From CAVWNR01 sp963756525 (GTDB lineage Bacteria > Actinomycetota > Actinomycetes > Mycobacteriales > Jatrophihabitantaceae), in assembly GCA_963756525.1 (NCBI GenBank), contig CAVWNR010000009.1, positions 744,001 through 808,000 on the forward strand: a stretch of DNA of 64,000 nucleotides, read 5' to 3'. Shown in pieces: positions 16,471 through 25,775 of the stretch. The first letter of the stretch is position 1, and every line of letters begins with the position of its first letter. Made by a program: the position numbers and the translations under genes. Under the pieces are notes generated by a model. That model saw only the letters and a program-made list of their open reading frames with translations, was not told the origin of the DNA and did not search any database.

Positions 16471-17661
16471 TCACGGCAGGCGCAGCGTGGCGGTCATCGC
16501 CTCCACGGCGATGCGCGGCTTGACGTTCAGCTCCAGCGCCTCGCGGCAGGCGAGCACGGCGTCCAGTCGACGCAGGGCGCCGGCCGGCGACACCCGCGCA
16601 GCGACCGCCCGCACGTCCTCGGCGAAGTCCGGATGCGCCGGCGCCACCGCCGAGCCGGATTGCACCATCAGCACGTCGCGGTAGAACGCTGCAAGGTCGA
16701 CCAGCGCGCGGTCGAGCGCGTCGCGTTGGGTCCGGGTAGCCCGCGACCTCTGCCGGCGCTCCAGTTCGCGCACCGCGCCGGCCATGCCACGCGCCACGCC
16801 GGTCGTGCCACGCCCGGTTCCGCCCGCGCCGAGCGCGGTCTGCAGCGCCTCGGTCTCGCCGGCGTCCAGCTCGGCGGAGATGGCGACGGCCTCGGCCTCC
16901 GCCGCGCCGACCAGATGGTCGGCCGCGGAGAGGCACGCGGCCAGCGACGTCAGCGACGCCGGAATCGCCAGGACGGCCACCCGACGCAGGCGCGCCTCGT
17001 CGTCGCGGGCCAGCCGGCGCGCCCGACCGACATGTCCCTGTCCGGCCTGCGCGGCCCATTCGGCGGTCGGCGGGTCGACCCCGTGCCGCTCGAGCACGGA
17101 CGCCACGGCCCGCGCCGGCGGCGTGCGGAGCACGACCAGCCGGCACCGGGAGCGGATGGTCACCGACACGTCGTCGGGGTGCGTCGACGGTGCGCAGAGC
17201 AGGAAGACCGTCCCGGGTGGTGGTTCCTCGACCGCCTTGAGCAGCGCGTTCGACGCCTGCTCGGTGAGCCGGTCGGCGTCCTCGATGAGCACCACCTGCC
17301 AACGCCCGAGCGTCGGCCGTCGCCCCGCCGCGGCGACCACGGCGCGCATCTCGTCCACCCCGATCGAGAGGCCTTCCGGGACGATCGAGCGCACGTCGGG
17401 ATGGCTGCGGGTGAGCACCGTGTGGCAGCCGGAGCAGACCCCGCACCCCGGGTCGTCGACCACCTCGCACTGCAGCGCCGCCGCGAACGCACGCGCGGCG
17501 ACCGAGCGTCCGGAACCGGGCGGCCCGGTGAACAGCCACGCATGGGTCATCGCGCCCGGCGGCACCGGTCGGCCGGCGACGACGTCGAGCGCTGCGCGTG
17601 CGGCCGAGCGGAGCACGTCGATGGTTTTCCCTTGCCCGACTAGGTCGTCCCAGACGGTCAC
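16471..17661 (-). CDS. holB: DNA polymerase III subunit delta'
   Basis: 396 residues. AAA+ clamp-loader features: Walker A variant GPPGSGRSVAARAFAAAL, zinc-binding CGVCSGCHTV, DEAD-like region LIEDADRLTEQASNALLKAVEEPP, and the SRC motif (TIRSRCRLVVL) near residue 170. The Lys of Walker A is replaced by Arg, common in delta' subunits, which do not hydrolyse ATP. It loads the sliding clamp with the gamma/tau complex. The start overlaps the stop of the kinase fusion gene by 4 bp. Confidence 0.93.
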   Translation of the reverse strand: MTVWDDLVGQGKTIDVLRSAARAALDVVAGRPVPPGAMTHAWLFTGPPGSGRSVAARAFAAALQCEVVDDPGCGVCSGCHTVLTRSHPDVRSIVPEGLSIGVDEMRAVVAAAGRRPTLGRWQVVLIEDADRLTEQASNALLKAVEEPPPGTVFLLCAPSTHPDDVSVTIRSRCRLVVLRTPPARAVASVLERHGVDPPTAEWAAQAGQGHVGRARRLARDDEARLRRVAVLAIPASLTSLAACLSAADHLVGAAEAEAVAISAELDAGETEALQTALGAGGTGRGTTGVARGMAGAVRELERRQRSRATRTQRDALDRALVDLAAFYRDVLMVQSGSAVAPAHPDFAEDVRAVAARVSPAGALRRLDAVLACREALELNVKPRIAVEAMTATLRLP

Positions 17662-19895
17662 GCCGGCTCCCGCCCGAGCCGGGCCGCTGGCTCGACGGCG
17701 TGCGGCGCCGGCGGCCGCTCGCGGCGCCCGGAGAGCAACTGGTCGACCGTCGCGCGGATCTGCCCGTTCAGTTCGTCGACCGGGCGCTGCGCGTCGAGCA
17801 CGAGGTAGCGCCGCGGCTCCGCCTCGGCCAGCGCGCGGAACGCCTGCCGCACCCGCTCGTGGAACTCCACCGACTGGCGTTCCAGGTTGTCCGCGTCGCT
17901 GCGTCCCCGCGCGCGGGCCAGGCCGTCAGCCGCCGGAATGTCGAGGAGCACGGTGAGGTCGGGTGTGAGTCCGCTCGTGGCCCAGCGCGAGATCTGCCGC
18001 ACCTCGTCCAGGGTCAGCTCACGGCCGGCGCCCTGGTAGGCCAGCGACGAATCGACGAACCGGTCGGTGAGCACGACCTCGCCGCGATCGAGCGCCGGGC
18101 GCAGCACGGCGTCGACGTGCTGAGCGCGGTCGGCGGCGAAGAGCAGCGCCTCGGCCCGCGGTCCGAGCGGCTCGTCGTGATGCAGCACGAGATCGCGGAT
18201 GCGCTGGCCCACGCCGGTGGCGCCGGGTTCGCGGGTGACGAGCACCGCGTGACCGGCCGCGCGCAGCGACGCGGCGAGCCGCTCGATCTGGGTGGACTTG
18301 CCGGAGCCCTCGCCGCCCTCGAACGCGATCAGCACCCCACCACTGTGCATCCTCCGTCGCCGCGCCGAGTCGCCACGCAGCGACGTCATCAGGTCGGCCC
18401 ACACCGACAGGTGTTGCCGGTCGTCCATCTTCCGGTAGGCGAGCAACCCCGCGGCGATCGCGAGCAGGCCGCCGGCCATGAGCACGAACCGGGTGCCGTC
18501 GACGGTGACATGGACGTTGCCGATGGCGAACGTGTTCTGGCCGATTGCCGCCACGACGAACGGGACCGCGGCCAGCGACAGGATCAGCACGACCCGCACC
18601 AGCGACTGCAGCAGCGCGATCACCCGCCCGCGGATCGCGTCCTCCACATCGGTGCCCATCAGGGTGTAGCCCGCGAGGTAGGCCATCCCGGCGCCGAAAC
18701 CCACGCCCAGCACGCAGATCACCGCCAGCGTGACCAGCGGCATCACCGCGGCGACCATCAGGCAGCCGCCGCCGAGGACGATCGACAGCCCGAAGAGCCG
18801 CCGGCGGGAGAGGTCGCGGGCCACGCGCGGCCCCAACGCCAGACCGAGGCCCAGACCGACGAACACCGCGCCGAAGAGCACACCGTACGCGGCGTTGCCG
18901 CCGCCGAGGCTGGTGACGTAGATCTTGCCGGCGCCGATCACCGCGCCGCCGCCGGCGAACGCACCGACCAGCCCGATGATCAGCCCGCTGACCAGTCGGG
19001 ACGAGCGGATGAACGTCGCACCCTCGCGGATCAGCCGGCTCAGAGTCGGCTGCTCGCCCGGCATTCGTGCCTGCCGGTGGCCGCTGATCTCTCGGATGAA
19101 CGCCACCACGAGCGCGCCGATCAGAAACGTCGCCGCGTCGAAGTACAGCGCCAGGTTCACGGGGTTGGTGCGGAAGAACGAAAGGTGCCGCGCCAGCCCG
19201 CTGGTGATCAGCGACAGCACCGAGAACAGCGCCGCGCCGAGCACCGGGGTGATGCCGTAGGTCGTGATCAGGCTCAGCTGGTTGGCGGCCTCGACCTGGT
19301 CACGGCGCACGAGGTTGGGCACCGAGGCGTCCTTGGCGGGCAGCCAGAACAGGCTGACGCACTCGATCAGGAAGCTCGCGACATAGAGCCACACCAGCGT
19401 CTGGTGCTCGTCGACGACGAGATGCGCGAGCGGGATCGTCAGGAAGAGTAGGAACCGGATCGCGTCTGAGACGACCATCGTGCGGCGCCGGTCGAACCGG
19501 TCCGCGAACGCGCCGGCGAGCGGGCCGAGCGCGATCGCCGGCATCAGCCGGACGAGCAGCACGCCGCCGAGCGCGAAGTTCTGCGCCTGGTAGCCGTGCG
19601 CCAGCGACGTGGCGAGCGCCGTCGTGGCGAGCAGTCCGAGCCAGTCACCGAGGCTGGACAGACCGGTGGAGTACCACAGCCGCCGGAACGGCGTGGCGCG
19701 CAACACCCCGCGCAGCGCCGCGGCCGAGGATGCGCCGCCGGGCGCCATGCCTTCGGCCGGCTCGGGCCCGGGCAGCGCAGCGCCGCCGAGGACCGTCGGG
19801 GAACGCTCGGCGTCGGTGGCCGGGTTCGCGGTGATAGCTGCTCCTCGATGGTTGAGCGGCTCGCTGCGAACCAGCGTATCGACGCGCCGCGGCAT
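17658..19895 (-). CDS. tmk: MFS transporter-thymidylate kinase fusion protein
   Basis: 745 residues in two parts. Residues 65-510 are a major-facilitator-like membrane domain (RRLWYSTGLSSLGDWLGLLA at the start, about ten to twelve helices). From about 520 comes a complete dTMP kinase: P-loop FEGGEGSGKSTQIERLA, DR(Y/F) motif LTDRFVDSSLAYQGAGREL, and a LID-like ARGRSDADNLERQ. It makes dTDP from dTMP at the membrane; what the transporter half moves is unknown. This fusion occurs in several actinomycetes. It is followed immediately by holB. Confidence 0.9.
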   Translation of the reverse strand: MPRRVDTLVRSEPLNHRGAAITANPATDAERSPTVLGGAALPGPEPAEGMAPGGASSAAALRGVLRATPFRRLWYSTGLSSLGDWLGLLATTALATSLAHGYQAQNFALGGVLLVRLMPAIALGPLAGAFADRFDRRRTMVVSDAIRFLLFLTIPLAHLVVDEHQTLVWLYVASFLIECVSLFWLPAKDASVPNLVRRDQVEAANQLSLITTYGITPVLGAALFSVLSLITSGLARHLSFFRTNPVNLALYFDAATFLIGALVVAFIREISGHRQARMPGEQPTLSRLIREGATFIRSSRLVSGLIIGLVGAFAGGGAVIGAGKIYVTSLGGGNAAYGVLFGAVFVGLGLGLALGPRVARDLSRRRLFGLSIVLGGGCLMVAAVMPLVTLAVICVLGVGFGAGMAYLAGYTLMGTDVEDAIRGRVIALLQSLVRVVLILSLAAVPFVVAAIGQNTFAIGNVHVTVDGTRFVLMAGGLLAIAAGLLAYRKMDDRQHLSVWADLMTSLRGDSARRRRMHSGGVLIAFEGGEGSGKSTQIERLAASLRAAGHAVLVTREPGATGVGQRIRDLVLHHDEPLGPRAEALLFAADRAQHVDAVLRPALDRGEVVLTDRFVDSSLAYQGAGRELTLDEVRQISRWATSGLTPDLTVLLDIPAADGLARARGRSDADNLERQSVEFHERVRQAFRALAEAEPRRYLVLDAQRPVDELNGQIRATVDQLLSGRRERPPAPHAVEPAARLGREPA

Positions 19896-19925
19896 TCCGC
19901 GGCTGTGAGCGCGCTCAGGTTGGCC

Positions 19926-20414
19926 TCAGCGCGCCGCCGCGGCGAGCAGGTCGCGCAGCGCCGCAGCGAGCCGTTCGCGCCTCGCCTCGGGGACCTGCTC
20001 GAGCAGCTCGCGCTCCGATTCCAGCAGCGCGGCCAGCGCCGCATCGACGCGCCGCCGGCCGGTCGCGGTCAGGCGCACCCGGACCAGCCGGCCGTCGACG
20101 TCGTCCGGGCGGCGCACCACGAACTTGCGGCTGACCAGGCGGTCCAGCCTGCTCGTCATCGTCCCGGAGGTGACGTGGGTGGCCGCGCAGAGCTCGCCGG
20201 CGGTCATCTCGAACGGTTCGCCGCTGCGGCGCAGCGCCGAGAGGACGTCGAACTCGTGCGCCTGCAGGCCGTGCTCGACGAACGCGGCGGCGCGGCGCTC
20301 GTCCAGCACATCGGCGAGCCGGCTGACCCGGGAGAGGATATGCATCGGCTCGACGTCGAGGTCGGGCCGCTCGCGCTGCCAGGCATCGACGATCTCGTCC
20401 ACCTCGTCGCCCAT
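19926..20414 (-). CDS. MarR family transcriptional regulator
   Basis: 162 residues with a winged helix (LRRSGEPFEMTAGELCAATHVTSGTMTSRLDRLVSRKFVVRRPDDVDGRLVRVRLTATG) flanked by dimerisation helices. It is divergent from the methyltransferase gene across 65 bp that hold a perfect palindrome (20432-20449), so it likely regulates itself and that gene. The inducer is unknown. Confidence 0.88.
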   Translation of the reverse strand: MGDEVDEIVDAWQRERPDLDVEPMHILSRVSRLADVLDERRAAAFVEHGLQAHEFDVLSALRRSGEPFEMTAGELCAATHVTSGTMTSRLDRLVSRKFVVRRPDDVDGRLVRVRLTATGRRRVDAALAALLESERELLEQVPEARRERLAAALRDLLAAAAR

Positions 20415-20431
20415 AGTCGTAGCGTACTAGC

Positions 20432-20449
20432 TCTCTTGACTTCAAGAGA
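20432..20449. promoter_or_regulatory. MarR operator palindrome
   Basis: TCTCTTGA-CT-TCAAGAGA is a perfect 8-bp inverted repeat midway between the divergent MarR and methyltransferase genes. A second, looser copy (CCTCT...AGAGG, 20453-20470) follows before the methyltransferase ribosome site. Confidence 0.7.
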
Positions 20450-20479
20450 TAGCCTCTTGGCATCGAGAGGAGCGTGTTC

Positions 20480-21244
20480 ATGAAGTGGGACCCGGCGCAG
20501 TACGGCCGTTACGCCGACCAGCGGGGGCGCCCGTTCCTCGACCTGATCGGGCGCATCGCTGCGCAGGCGCCCCGCCGTGTCATCGACGTCGGCTGCGGCT
20601 CCGGCAACCTGACGGCGCTGCTCGTCGAACGGTGGCCGGACGCCCGCGTCGAGGGCATCGACTCGTCGCAGGAAATGATCCGTGCAGCAGCGGCGGTGAG
20701 CGGCGCGTCGTTCCGGGTCGCGGACGCGGCTGCCTGGCAGCCCGACCCGGACGTCGACGTCGTCGTCAGCAATGCCGCCCTGCAGTGGGTGCCGCATCAC
20801 CTCGACGTGTTGCGGCGCTGGGCCGCCGCCCTGCCGTCGGGGGCATGGCTGGCCTGGCAGGTGCCGGGCAACTTCGACTCGCCGTCGCACCTGCTGATGA
20901 GCCGGCTCGCGGGATCACCCCGGTGGCGCCCCCGCGTCGGTGACGTGCTCCTGCGTGACGACGCGGTCGCGCCGCCCGACACCTACGCCTCGCTGCTGCA
21001 CGATGCCGGATTCTCGGCCGACGTCTGGGAGACGACCTACCTGCACGTGCTCTCCGGCGACGATCCGGTGCTGGACTGGATGCGCGGCACCGGCCTGCGT
21101 CCCGTCTTTGCGGCGCTGAGCCCCTCCGATGCCGCCGAGTTCGAGACGGAGTACGCCGCGGCGCTGCGCTCGGCGTACCCGACCGGGCGGCACGGCACGC
21201 TGTTGCCGTTCCGGCGGATCTTCGCCGTCGGGGTGAAGCGCTGA
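20480..21244 (+). CDS. tam: Trans-aconitate 2-methyltransferase-like SAM methyltransferase
   Basis: 254 residues from ATG 20480, with GAGAGGAG in front. The N-terminal MKWDPAQYGRYADQRGRPFLDL and the SAM-binding VIDVGCGSGNLTALL fit Tam enzymes, which methylate trans-aconitate formed by spontaneous isomerisation of the TCA intermediate. Further family marks are NAALQWVPHH and WQVPGNFDSPSH. Divergent from a MarR regulator and probably controlled by it. Confidence 0.85.
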   Translation: MKWDPAQYGRYADQRGRPFLDLIGRIAAQAPRRVIDVGCGSGNLTALLVERWPDARVEGIDSSQEMIRAAAAVSGASFRVADAAAWQPDPDVDVVVSNAALQWVPHHLDVLRRWAAALPSGAWLAWQVPGNFDSPSHLLMSRLAGSPRWRPRVGDVLLRDDAVAPPDTYASLLHDAGFSADVWETTYLHVLSGDDPVLDWMRGTGLRPVFAALSPSDAAEFETEYAAALRSAYPTGRHGTLLPFRRIFAVGVKR

Positions 21245-21255
21245 CGGTGCCACCC

Positions 21256-21303
21256 GATCTAGTTGCGATTCCGTCGCCCATTGAACGGAACCGCACCTAG
21301 ATC
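21256..21303. repeat. 48-bp palindromic repeat, copy 1
   Basis: Long inverted repeat: the two 19-bp arms (GATCTAGTTGCGATTCCGT and its partner) agree at 17 positions around a 10-nt loop. The loop and right arm, including CCATTGAACGGAACCGCA, are shared with the copy at 22306-22353. It lies 12 bp after the tam stop. It has no T tract, so it is not a typical intrinsic terminator. Confidence 0.8.
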
Positions 21304-21311
21304 ACGGCGGC

Positions 21312-21344
21312 GGCTTGTGGACGGCCCGCGTCGTTGTCCACAAC
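21312..21344. promoter_or_regulatory. Pair of DnaA-box-like motifs
   Basis: TTGTCCACA (21334-21342, the high-GC actinobacterial DnaA-box consensus) and an inverted CCGTCCACA-type box (21316-21324 region) lie 10 bp apart in the leader of the nuclease-like gene. Two boxes alone do not make an origin; no other origin features are nearby. Confidence 0.4.
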
Positions 21345-21394
21345 GGGGCGGGAAGCCGTACCGGGGAAGGCGTCGGCAGGACAGGCTCGACGAC

Positions 21395-22312
21395 GTGCTG
21401 CGTGCCCATGCCCGAGCCTCGGTGCCCGAGACGCTCGACAACGAGTACGAGACCGTAACCAGCCCGCAGCTGCTCATGGCTACCGGGTGGAGCGAGGGCG
21501 CCATCCGAGGCCAGCTGCAGGCCCGGCGCTGGCAGCGCGTCGGGCGAGCGGTCGTGCTGCACAACGGACCGTTGCGCGTGGCCGAGCGGCGGCAGGCGGC
21601 GCTGGTCAACTGCGGTCCGCGGGCGGTGCTCACCGCTTTCACGGCCGCCGAGGCGCACGGCCTCGCCGGGTGGACGCGGGAGGAGCTACACGTGCTCGTG
21701 CCGTGCGGCGCCCGAATTCGCCGCCCCGCCGGGCTCAAGCTGCGAGTGCATTACACCCGTGACTGGCCTGCCGTCGAGCGGTTGCCGGCGCGTCAACTCC
21801 ATGCCGCCGCACCGGCGTTGGCTCTCGCCGCCGGCACTTTCTCGCGCCCTCGTCCGGCCTGTGGCCTGCTCGCCGCGGGCGTCCAACAACGGCTGGTGAC
21901 GGCGGACCAGCTGAGCTGGGCGCTCGCTGCCGCGCCGCGGCTGCGCCACCGGGCACTCCTGGTCGCCGCAGCGCACGATATCGGCCAGGGCGCGCACGCA
22001 CTGAGCGAGATTGACTTCGTCCGGCTGTGCCGGCGCTTCGGCCTGCCACGGCCGGTCCAGCAGACGGTGCGCGTCGAGGCGTCCGGAAAGCGCCGCTATC
22101 TGGATGCGGAGTGGGCGCGCGACGACGGACGGCGGGTTGCCGTCGAGGTCGACGGCGCCATCCACCTCGTGGTGCAGCGATGGGTGAGCGATCAGCTGCG
22201 GCAGAACGAGCTCGTGCTCACTGGCACGCTGCTCCTGCGCTATCCGAGCGTCGTCGTGCGGACCGAGCAGGCGTTCGTCGCCGATCAGCTACGCCGTGCC
22301 CTCGCGATCTAG
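21395..22312 (+). CDS. AbiEi-like winged helix plus DUF559/Vsr-type nuclease-like protein
   Basis: About 305 residues from GTG 21395; the frame is open to 21263 but that part overlaps the palindromic repeat and looks non-coding. The N-terminus resembles the wHTH of AbiEi-type proteins (VTSPQLLMATGWSEGAIRGQLQARRWQRVGRAVV). The C-terminus resembles DUF559/Vsr-like nuclease folds, with a D...ExD arrangement (RYLDAEW, VAVEVDGAIHL) and a late LLRYPSVVV strand. The stop codon lies inside the second palindromic repeat. Function unknown. The repeat frame suggests an acquired cassette. Confidence 0.7.
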   Translation: MLRAHARASVPETLDNEYETVTSPQLLMATGWSEGAIRGQLQARRWQRVGRAVVLHNGPLRVAERRQAALVNCGPRAVLTAFTAAEAHGLAGWTREELHVLVPCGARIRRPAGLKLRVHYTRDWPAVERLPARQLHAAAPALALAAGTFSRPRPACGLLAAGVQQRLVTADQLSWALAAAPRLRHRALLVAAAHDIGQGAHALSEIDFVRLCRRFGLPRPVQQTVRVEASGKRRYLDAEWARDDGRRVAVEVDGAIHLVVQRWVSDQLRQNELVLTGTLLLRYPSVVVRTEQAFVADQLRRALAI

Positions 22313-22353
22313 TTGCGTTTGCGGCATCCATTGAACGGAACCGCAACTAGATC
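22306..22353. repeat. 48-bp palindromic repeat, copy 2
   Basis: Begins and ends with a perfect 12-bp inverted repeat (GATCTAGTTGCG / CGCAACTAGATC). It shares the loop and right arm with copy 1 at 21256, in the same orientation. It contains the stop codon of the nuclease-like gene and overlaps the last base pairs of topA, which converges on it. Confidence 0.8.
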
Positions 22354-25003
22354 AGGAGCGGCTCTTCTTGGCGGCCGCCTTGCGCGGCGCCTTCTTGGCG
22401 GGGCCGCGCGCGCGACGCTCGGTGAGCAGCTCGGCGGCGCGGTCGACGGTGATCTGCTCGACCGTGTCGCCGCGCCGCAGCGAGGCGTTCGTCTCGCCGT
22501 CGGTGACGTACGGCCCGAACCGGCCGTCCTTGACCACGATCGGCTTGCCGGAGACGGGATCGTCGCCGACTTCCCGCAGCGGCGGCGCGGCGGCCGTGCG
22601 GCGGCCTCGTGTCTTGGGCTGGGCAAACAGTTCGGCGGCCTGCTCCAGCGTGACCGTGAACAGCTGCTCCTCGGAGTCCAGCGACCGCGAGTCGCTGCCC
22701 TTCTTGACGTAGGGGCCGTAGCGGCCGTTCTGCGCCGTAACCTCCTCGCCGTCGAGCACGCCGAGCGTCCGGGGGAGGCTGAGCAACCGCTTGGCCTCGG
22801 CGAGCGTCACGGTCTCGAGCGACATCGTCCGCAACAGCGACGCCGAGCGCTCCCCGTCGGTGACGTAGGGACCGTAGCGGCCGGACCTCGCGGTGATCTC
22901 GCGCCCGTCCTCCATGCTGCCGAGCACCCGGTCGCCGGACGGCGCGGTGAGCAGCTCCTCGACCTTCTCGGGGGTGAGCTCGTCGGGTGCCAGGTCTTCC
23001 GGGATGGGTGCCCGCTCGCCGTCCGGGCCGCCGCGCTGCAGATACGGTCCGTACCGGCCGACCCGCACGACGGTGTCGTCGAAGAGGGGTATCGAGTTCA
23101 CGCCGCGCGCGTCGATCTTCTCCAGCCGTTCGGCGATCAACCGCTTCAACCCGCCCTGCGCAGAGATCCGCTCCGGCTCGACGTGTGCGCCGTTCGCGCC
23201 GAAGTAGAACCGCCGCAGCCACTCCACCCGCGACGTGCTGCCGCTGGCGATCGAGTCCAGGTCGTTCTCGACCGACGCGGTGAAGCCGTAGTCGACGAGC
23301 CGGGCGAAGTACGACTCGAGCAGCCCGATCACCGCGAACGCCGTCCAGGACGGCACGAGCGCTGGGCCCTTCTTCCAGACGTAGCCACGGTCCTGGATCG
23401 TTTGCAGGATCGAGGCATAGGTGGACGGCCGGCCGATCCCGAGGTCCTCGAGCGCCTTCACCAGCGAGGCCTCGGTGTAGCGCGCCGGCGGCGTCGTCGA
23501 GTGCCCCTCCGCGGTGAGTTCCACGGCGGTGAGCGGCTGGTGGCGCTCGAGTCGCGGCAGCCGCTTCTCCGCGTCGTCCTTCTCTATGCTTCCAGTGGAC
23601 TCGACGTCCAAGTCCTCGACGTACGCCCGCAGGAAACCCGGGAACGTGATCGTGCGCCCGCTGGTGGCGAACTCGGCCCGCTCGTCGGTGACCGATGTGC
23701 CGGCCAGGCGCACCGAGACGGTCGTGCCGACCGCGTCGGCCATCTGCGAGGCGAGCGTCCGCTGCCAGACCAGCTCGTAAAGGCGGAACTCGTCGCCCGA
23801 GAGCGCCCCGGCGAGCTGCCCCGGCGTGCGGAACTCGTCGCCGGCGGGGCGGATCGCCTCGTGCGCCTCCTGCGCGTTCTTCACCCGGCGGTTGTACGTG
23901 CGTGCCTCCGCGGGAACGTAGGCGTCGCCGTAGAGCTCGCGCGCCTGCTTGCGCGCGGCGGCCAGCGCGGTCTGCGACAGTGTGGTCGAGTCGGTGCGCA
24001 TGTAGGTGATGTGGCCGTTCTCGTATAGCCGCTGCGCCACCCGCATGGTGACCGCGCTCGACCAGCGCAGCTTGCGCCCCGCCTCCTGCTGCAGCGTCGA
24101 GGTCATGAACGGCGGGTAGGGCCGGCGCCGGTAGGGCTTCTCCTCGACCCGAACGACCTCGAACGGCCGGCCGTCGAGACGTGCCGCGAGCCCGCGCGCG
24201 CCCGCCTCGTCGAGGTGCAGCACGGTCGACGGGGCCCGGCCGGTGTCGGCGTCGAAGTCGCGCCCGGTCGCTACCCGCAGGTCGTCCACTGCGACGAGGG
24301 TCGCGGTGAACGTCTCGGGATCGTCGCTTCGCCGCTTGTCGGGACCGAACGTGCCCTCGATGTCCCAGTAGTCGGCGGACCGGAACCGCATCCGGGCACG
24401 CTCGCGTTCCACCACGATGCGGGTGGCCACCGACTGCACTCGGCCGGCCGAGAGCCGCGGCAGGACCTTCTTCCAGAGCACTGGGCTGACCTCGTAGCCG
24501 TAGAGCCGGTCGAGGATGCGCCGGGTCTCTTGAGCGTCGACGAGCTTGTCGTCGATGTCGCGGGGAGTGCGGACGGCGGCTGCGATCGCCTGCGGGGTGA
24601 TCTCGTGGAAGACCATGCGCCGCACCGGGATCTTCGGGGACAGCGCCTGCACCAGGTGCCAGGCGATGGCCTCCCCCTCGCGGTCCTCGTCGGTGGCGAG
24701 GTAGAGCTCGTCGGCGTCCTTGATCAGCGTCTTGAGCTTGGTGACCTGCTGCTTGCGGTCGGGGCTGACGACGTAGAGCGGCTCGAAGTCGTGCTCGGTG
24801 TCGACGCCGAGGCGGGCCCACGGCTCCCCCTTGTACTTCGGCGGCACGTCGGCGGCGTTGCGCGGCAGGTCGCGGATATGCCCGATCGACGCCTCGACGG
24901 TGTAGCCGGAGCCGAGGTAGCCGCGGATCGTCTTCGCCTTGGCCGGCGACTCGACGATCACCAGCTTGGTGCCGGTGCTCGCCTTGCCCGCCTTGCTCGC
25001 CAC
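22352..25003 (-). CDS. topA: DNA topoisomerase I
   Basis: 883 residues from GTG 25003, preceded by GGAGAG; the longer open frame upstream is spurious. The Toprim domain is at the start (KLVIVESPAKAKTIRGYLG, with DTEHDFEPLYVV and ATDEDREGEAIAWH). RLSAGRVQS follows, then the active-site Tyr region (HITYMRTDSTTLS). The C-terminus has repeated GRYGPYV-type topo_C modules and a Lys/Arg-rich basic tail (KKAPRKAAAKKSRS) typical of actinobacteria. It relaxes negative supercoils. It converges with the nuclease-like gene. Confidence 0.96.
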   Translation of the reverse strand: MASKAGKASTGTKLVIVESPAKAKTIRGYLGSGYTVEASIGHIRDLPRNAADVPPKYKGEPWARLGVDTEHDFEPLYVVSPDRKQQVTKLKTLIKDADELYLATDEDREGEAIAWHLVQALSPKIPVRRMVFHEITPQAIAAAVRTPRDIDDKLVDAQETRRILDRLYGYEVSPVLWKKVLPRLSAGRVQSVATRIVVERERARMRFRSADYWDIEGTFGPDKRRSDDPETFTATLVAVDDLRVATGRDFDADTGRAPSTVLHLDEAGARGLAARLDGRPFEVVRVEEKPYRRRPYPPFMTSTLQQEAGRKLRWSSAVTMRVAQRLYENGHITYMRTDSTTLSQTALAAARKQARELYGDAYVPAEARTYNRRVKNAQEAHEAIRPAGDEFRTPGQLAGALSGDEFRLYELVWQRTLASQMADAVGTTVSVRLAGTSVTDERAEFATSGRTITFPGFLRAYVEDLDVESTGSIEKDDAEKRLPRLERHQPLTAVELTAEGHSTTPPARYTEASLVKALEDLGIGRPSTYASILQTIQDRGYVWKKGPALVPSWTAFAVIGLLESYFARLVDYGFTASVENDLDSIASGSTSRVEWLRRFYFGANGAHVEPERISAQGGLKRLIAERLEKIDARGVNSIPLFDDTVVRVGRYGPYLQRGGPDGERAPIPEDLAPDELTPEKVEELLTAPSGDRVLGSMEDGREITARSGRYGPYVTDGERSASLLRTMSLETVTLAEAKRLLSLPRTLGVLDGEEVTAQNGRYGPYVKKGSDSRSLDSEEQLFTVTLEQAAELFAQPKTRGRRTAAAPPLREVGDDPVSGKPIVVKDGRFGPYVTDGETNASLRRGDTVEQITVDRAAELLTERRARGPAKKAPRKAAAKKSRS

Positions 25004-25146
25004 AATCTCTCCTCGAGTGCTGTCCGATCCGCCCCTGGCGCCCGTGCCGGCTACCCGGCAGCGCGGACGGTACCTCACCGGGCCGCGGGAGCCACCCACC
25101 GACCGTATGCCACGCTGCGCCGCCGCGCCGCCGGGTGAGCCGTCGC

Positions 25147-25725
25147 TCAGCCGCCCGCCGGCCAGTCCGCGCCGGCTCCGCGCGGCGGTTCCCCCAGCAG
25201 CTCGGCCAGCCTGCGCAGCCGCTTCACCGACGTGATTCGCCAACCCGGACCGCCGCCGCGCTGGGTGAGCGACACCGCGGCCAGCCCGAGCCGCGACAGC
25301 TGCGCGCCCGCCACCAGGTGCACGGTGTCGTCCGGCTCGGCCGTCGCGAGCAGATAGCCGAGCTCGTCGCGCCGTCCGGCGGCGACCGCCCAGAGCCGCA
25401 GCCCGCCCGCGCTCAGCAGGAGGCCCGGCGGCGGCCCTTCGTTGGCGCCGCGCGTCCACCGCGCGGCGTGACCGCGCAGGGCCGGGCTGAACGCCGTCCG
25501 GGCGGCCAGCCCATCCTCGGCCGGGACGATCGGCGCGTCGGGCTCGGCGACCGCGCGCTCGCCGAACGCGGCGTCGAGGGCAGCGGCTCGCCAGGCGTCG
25601 GTGACGACGACCGACAGCCGCGCGGCGCCGCCCACCCGGACCCAGTGCCCACCGGCCAAGAGGATGCCGTCCAGGTCGTCGAGCGACGGCTCGGCGGCCG
25701 CCGCGCCGAACAACGAGAACTGCAC
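25147..25725 (-). CDS. Conserved actinobacterial hypothetical protein upstream of topA
   Basis: 192 residues with an Ala/Arg-rich soluble composition; it begins MQFSLFGAAAAEPSLDDLDGILLAGGHWVR and ends in a helical RLRRLAELLGEPPRG. Small proteins starting with this QFSLFG-type motif are often found beside topA in high-GC actinobacteria. No catalytic motif is visible. It lies between hppA and topA on the same strand. Confidence 0.7.
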   Translation of the reverse strand: MQFSLFGAAAAEPSLDDLDGILLAGGHWVRVGGAARLSVVVTDAWRAAALDAAFGERAVAEPDAPIVPAEDGLAARTAFSPALRGHAARWTRGANEGPPPGLLLSAGGLRLWAVAAGRRDELGYLLATAEPDDTVHLVAGAQLSRLGLAAVSLTQRGGGPGWRITSVKRLRRLAELLGEPPRGAGADWPAGG

Positions 25726-25775
25726 GAGGCTGAGCCTCGCAGATCGGCCGCGCGACGACCGCTAAGGTGCGCCCG

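Noticed and set aside
21312..21344. A replication origin suggested by the DnaA-box-like motifs
   Set aside because: Only two boxes, no AT-rich unwinding region and no dnaA, dnaN or gyr genes nearby.
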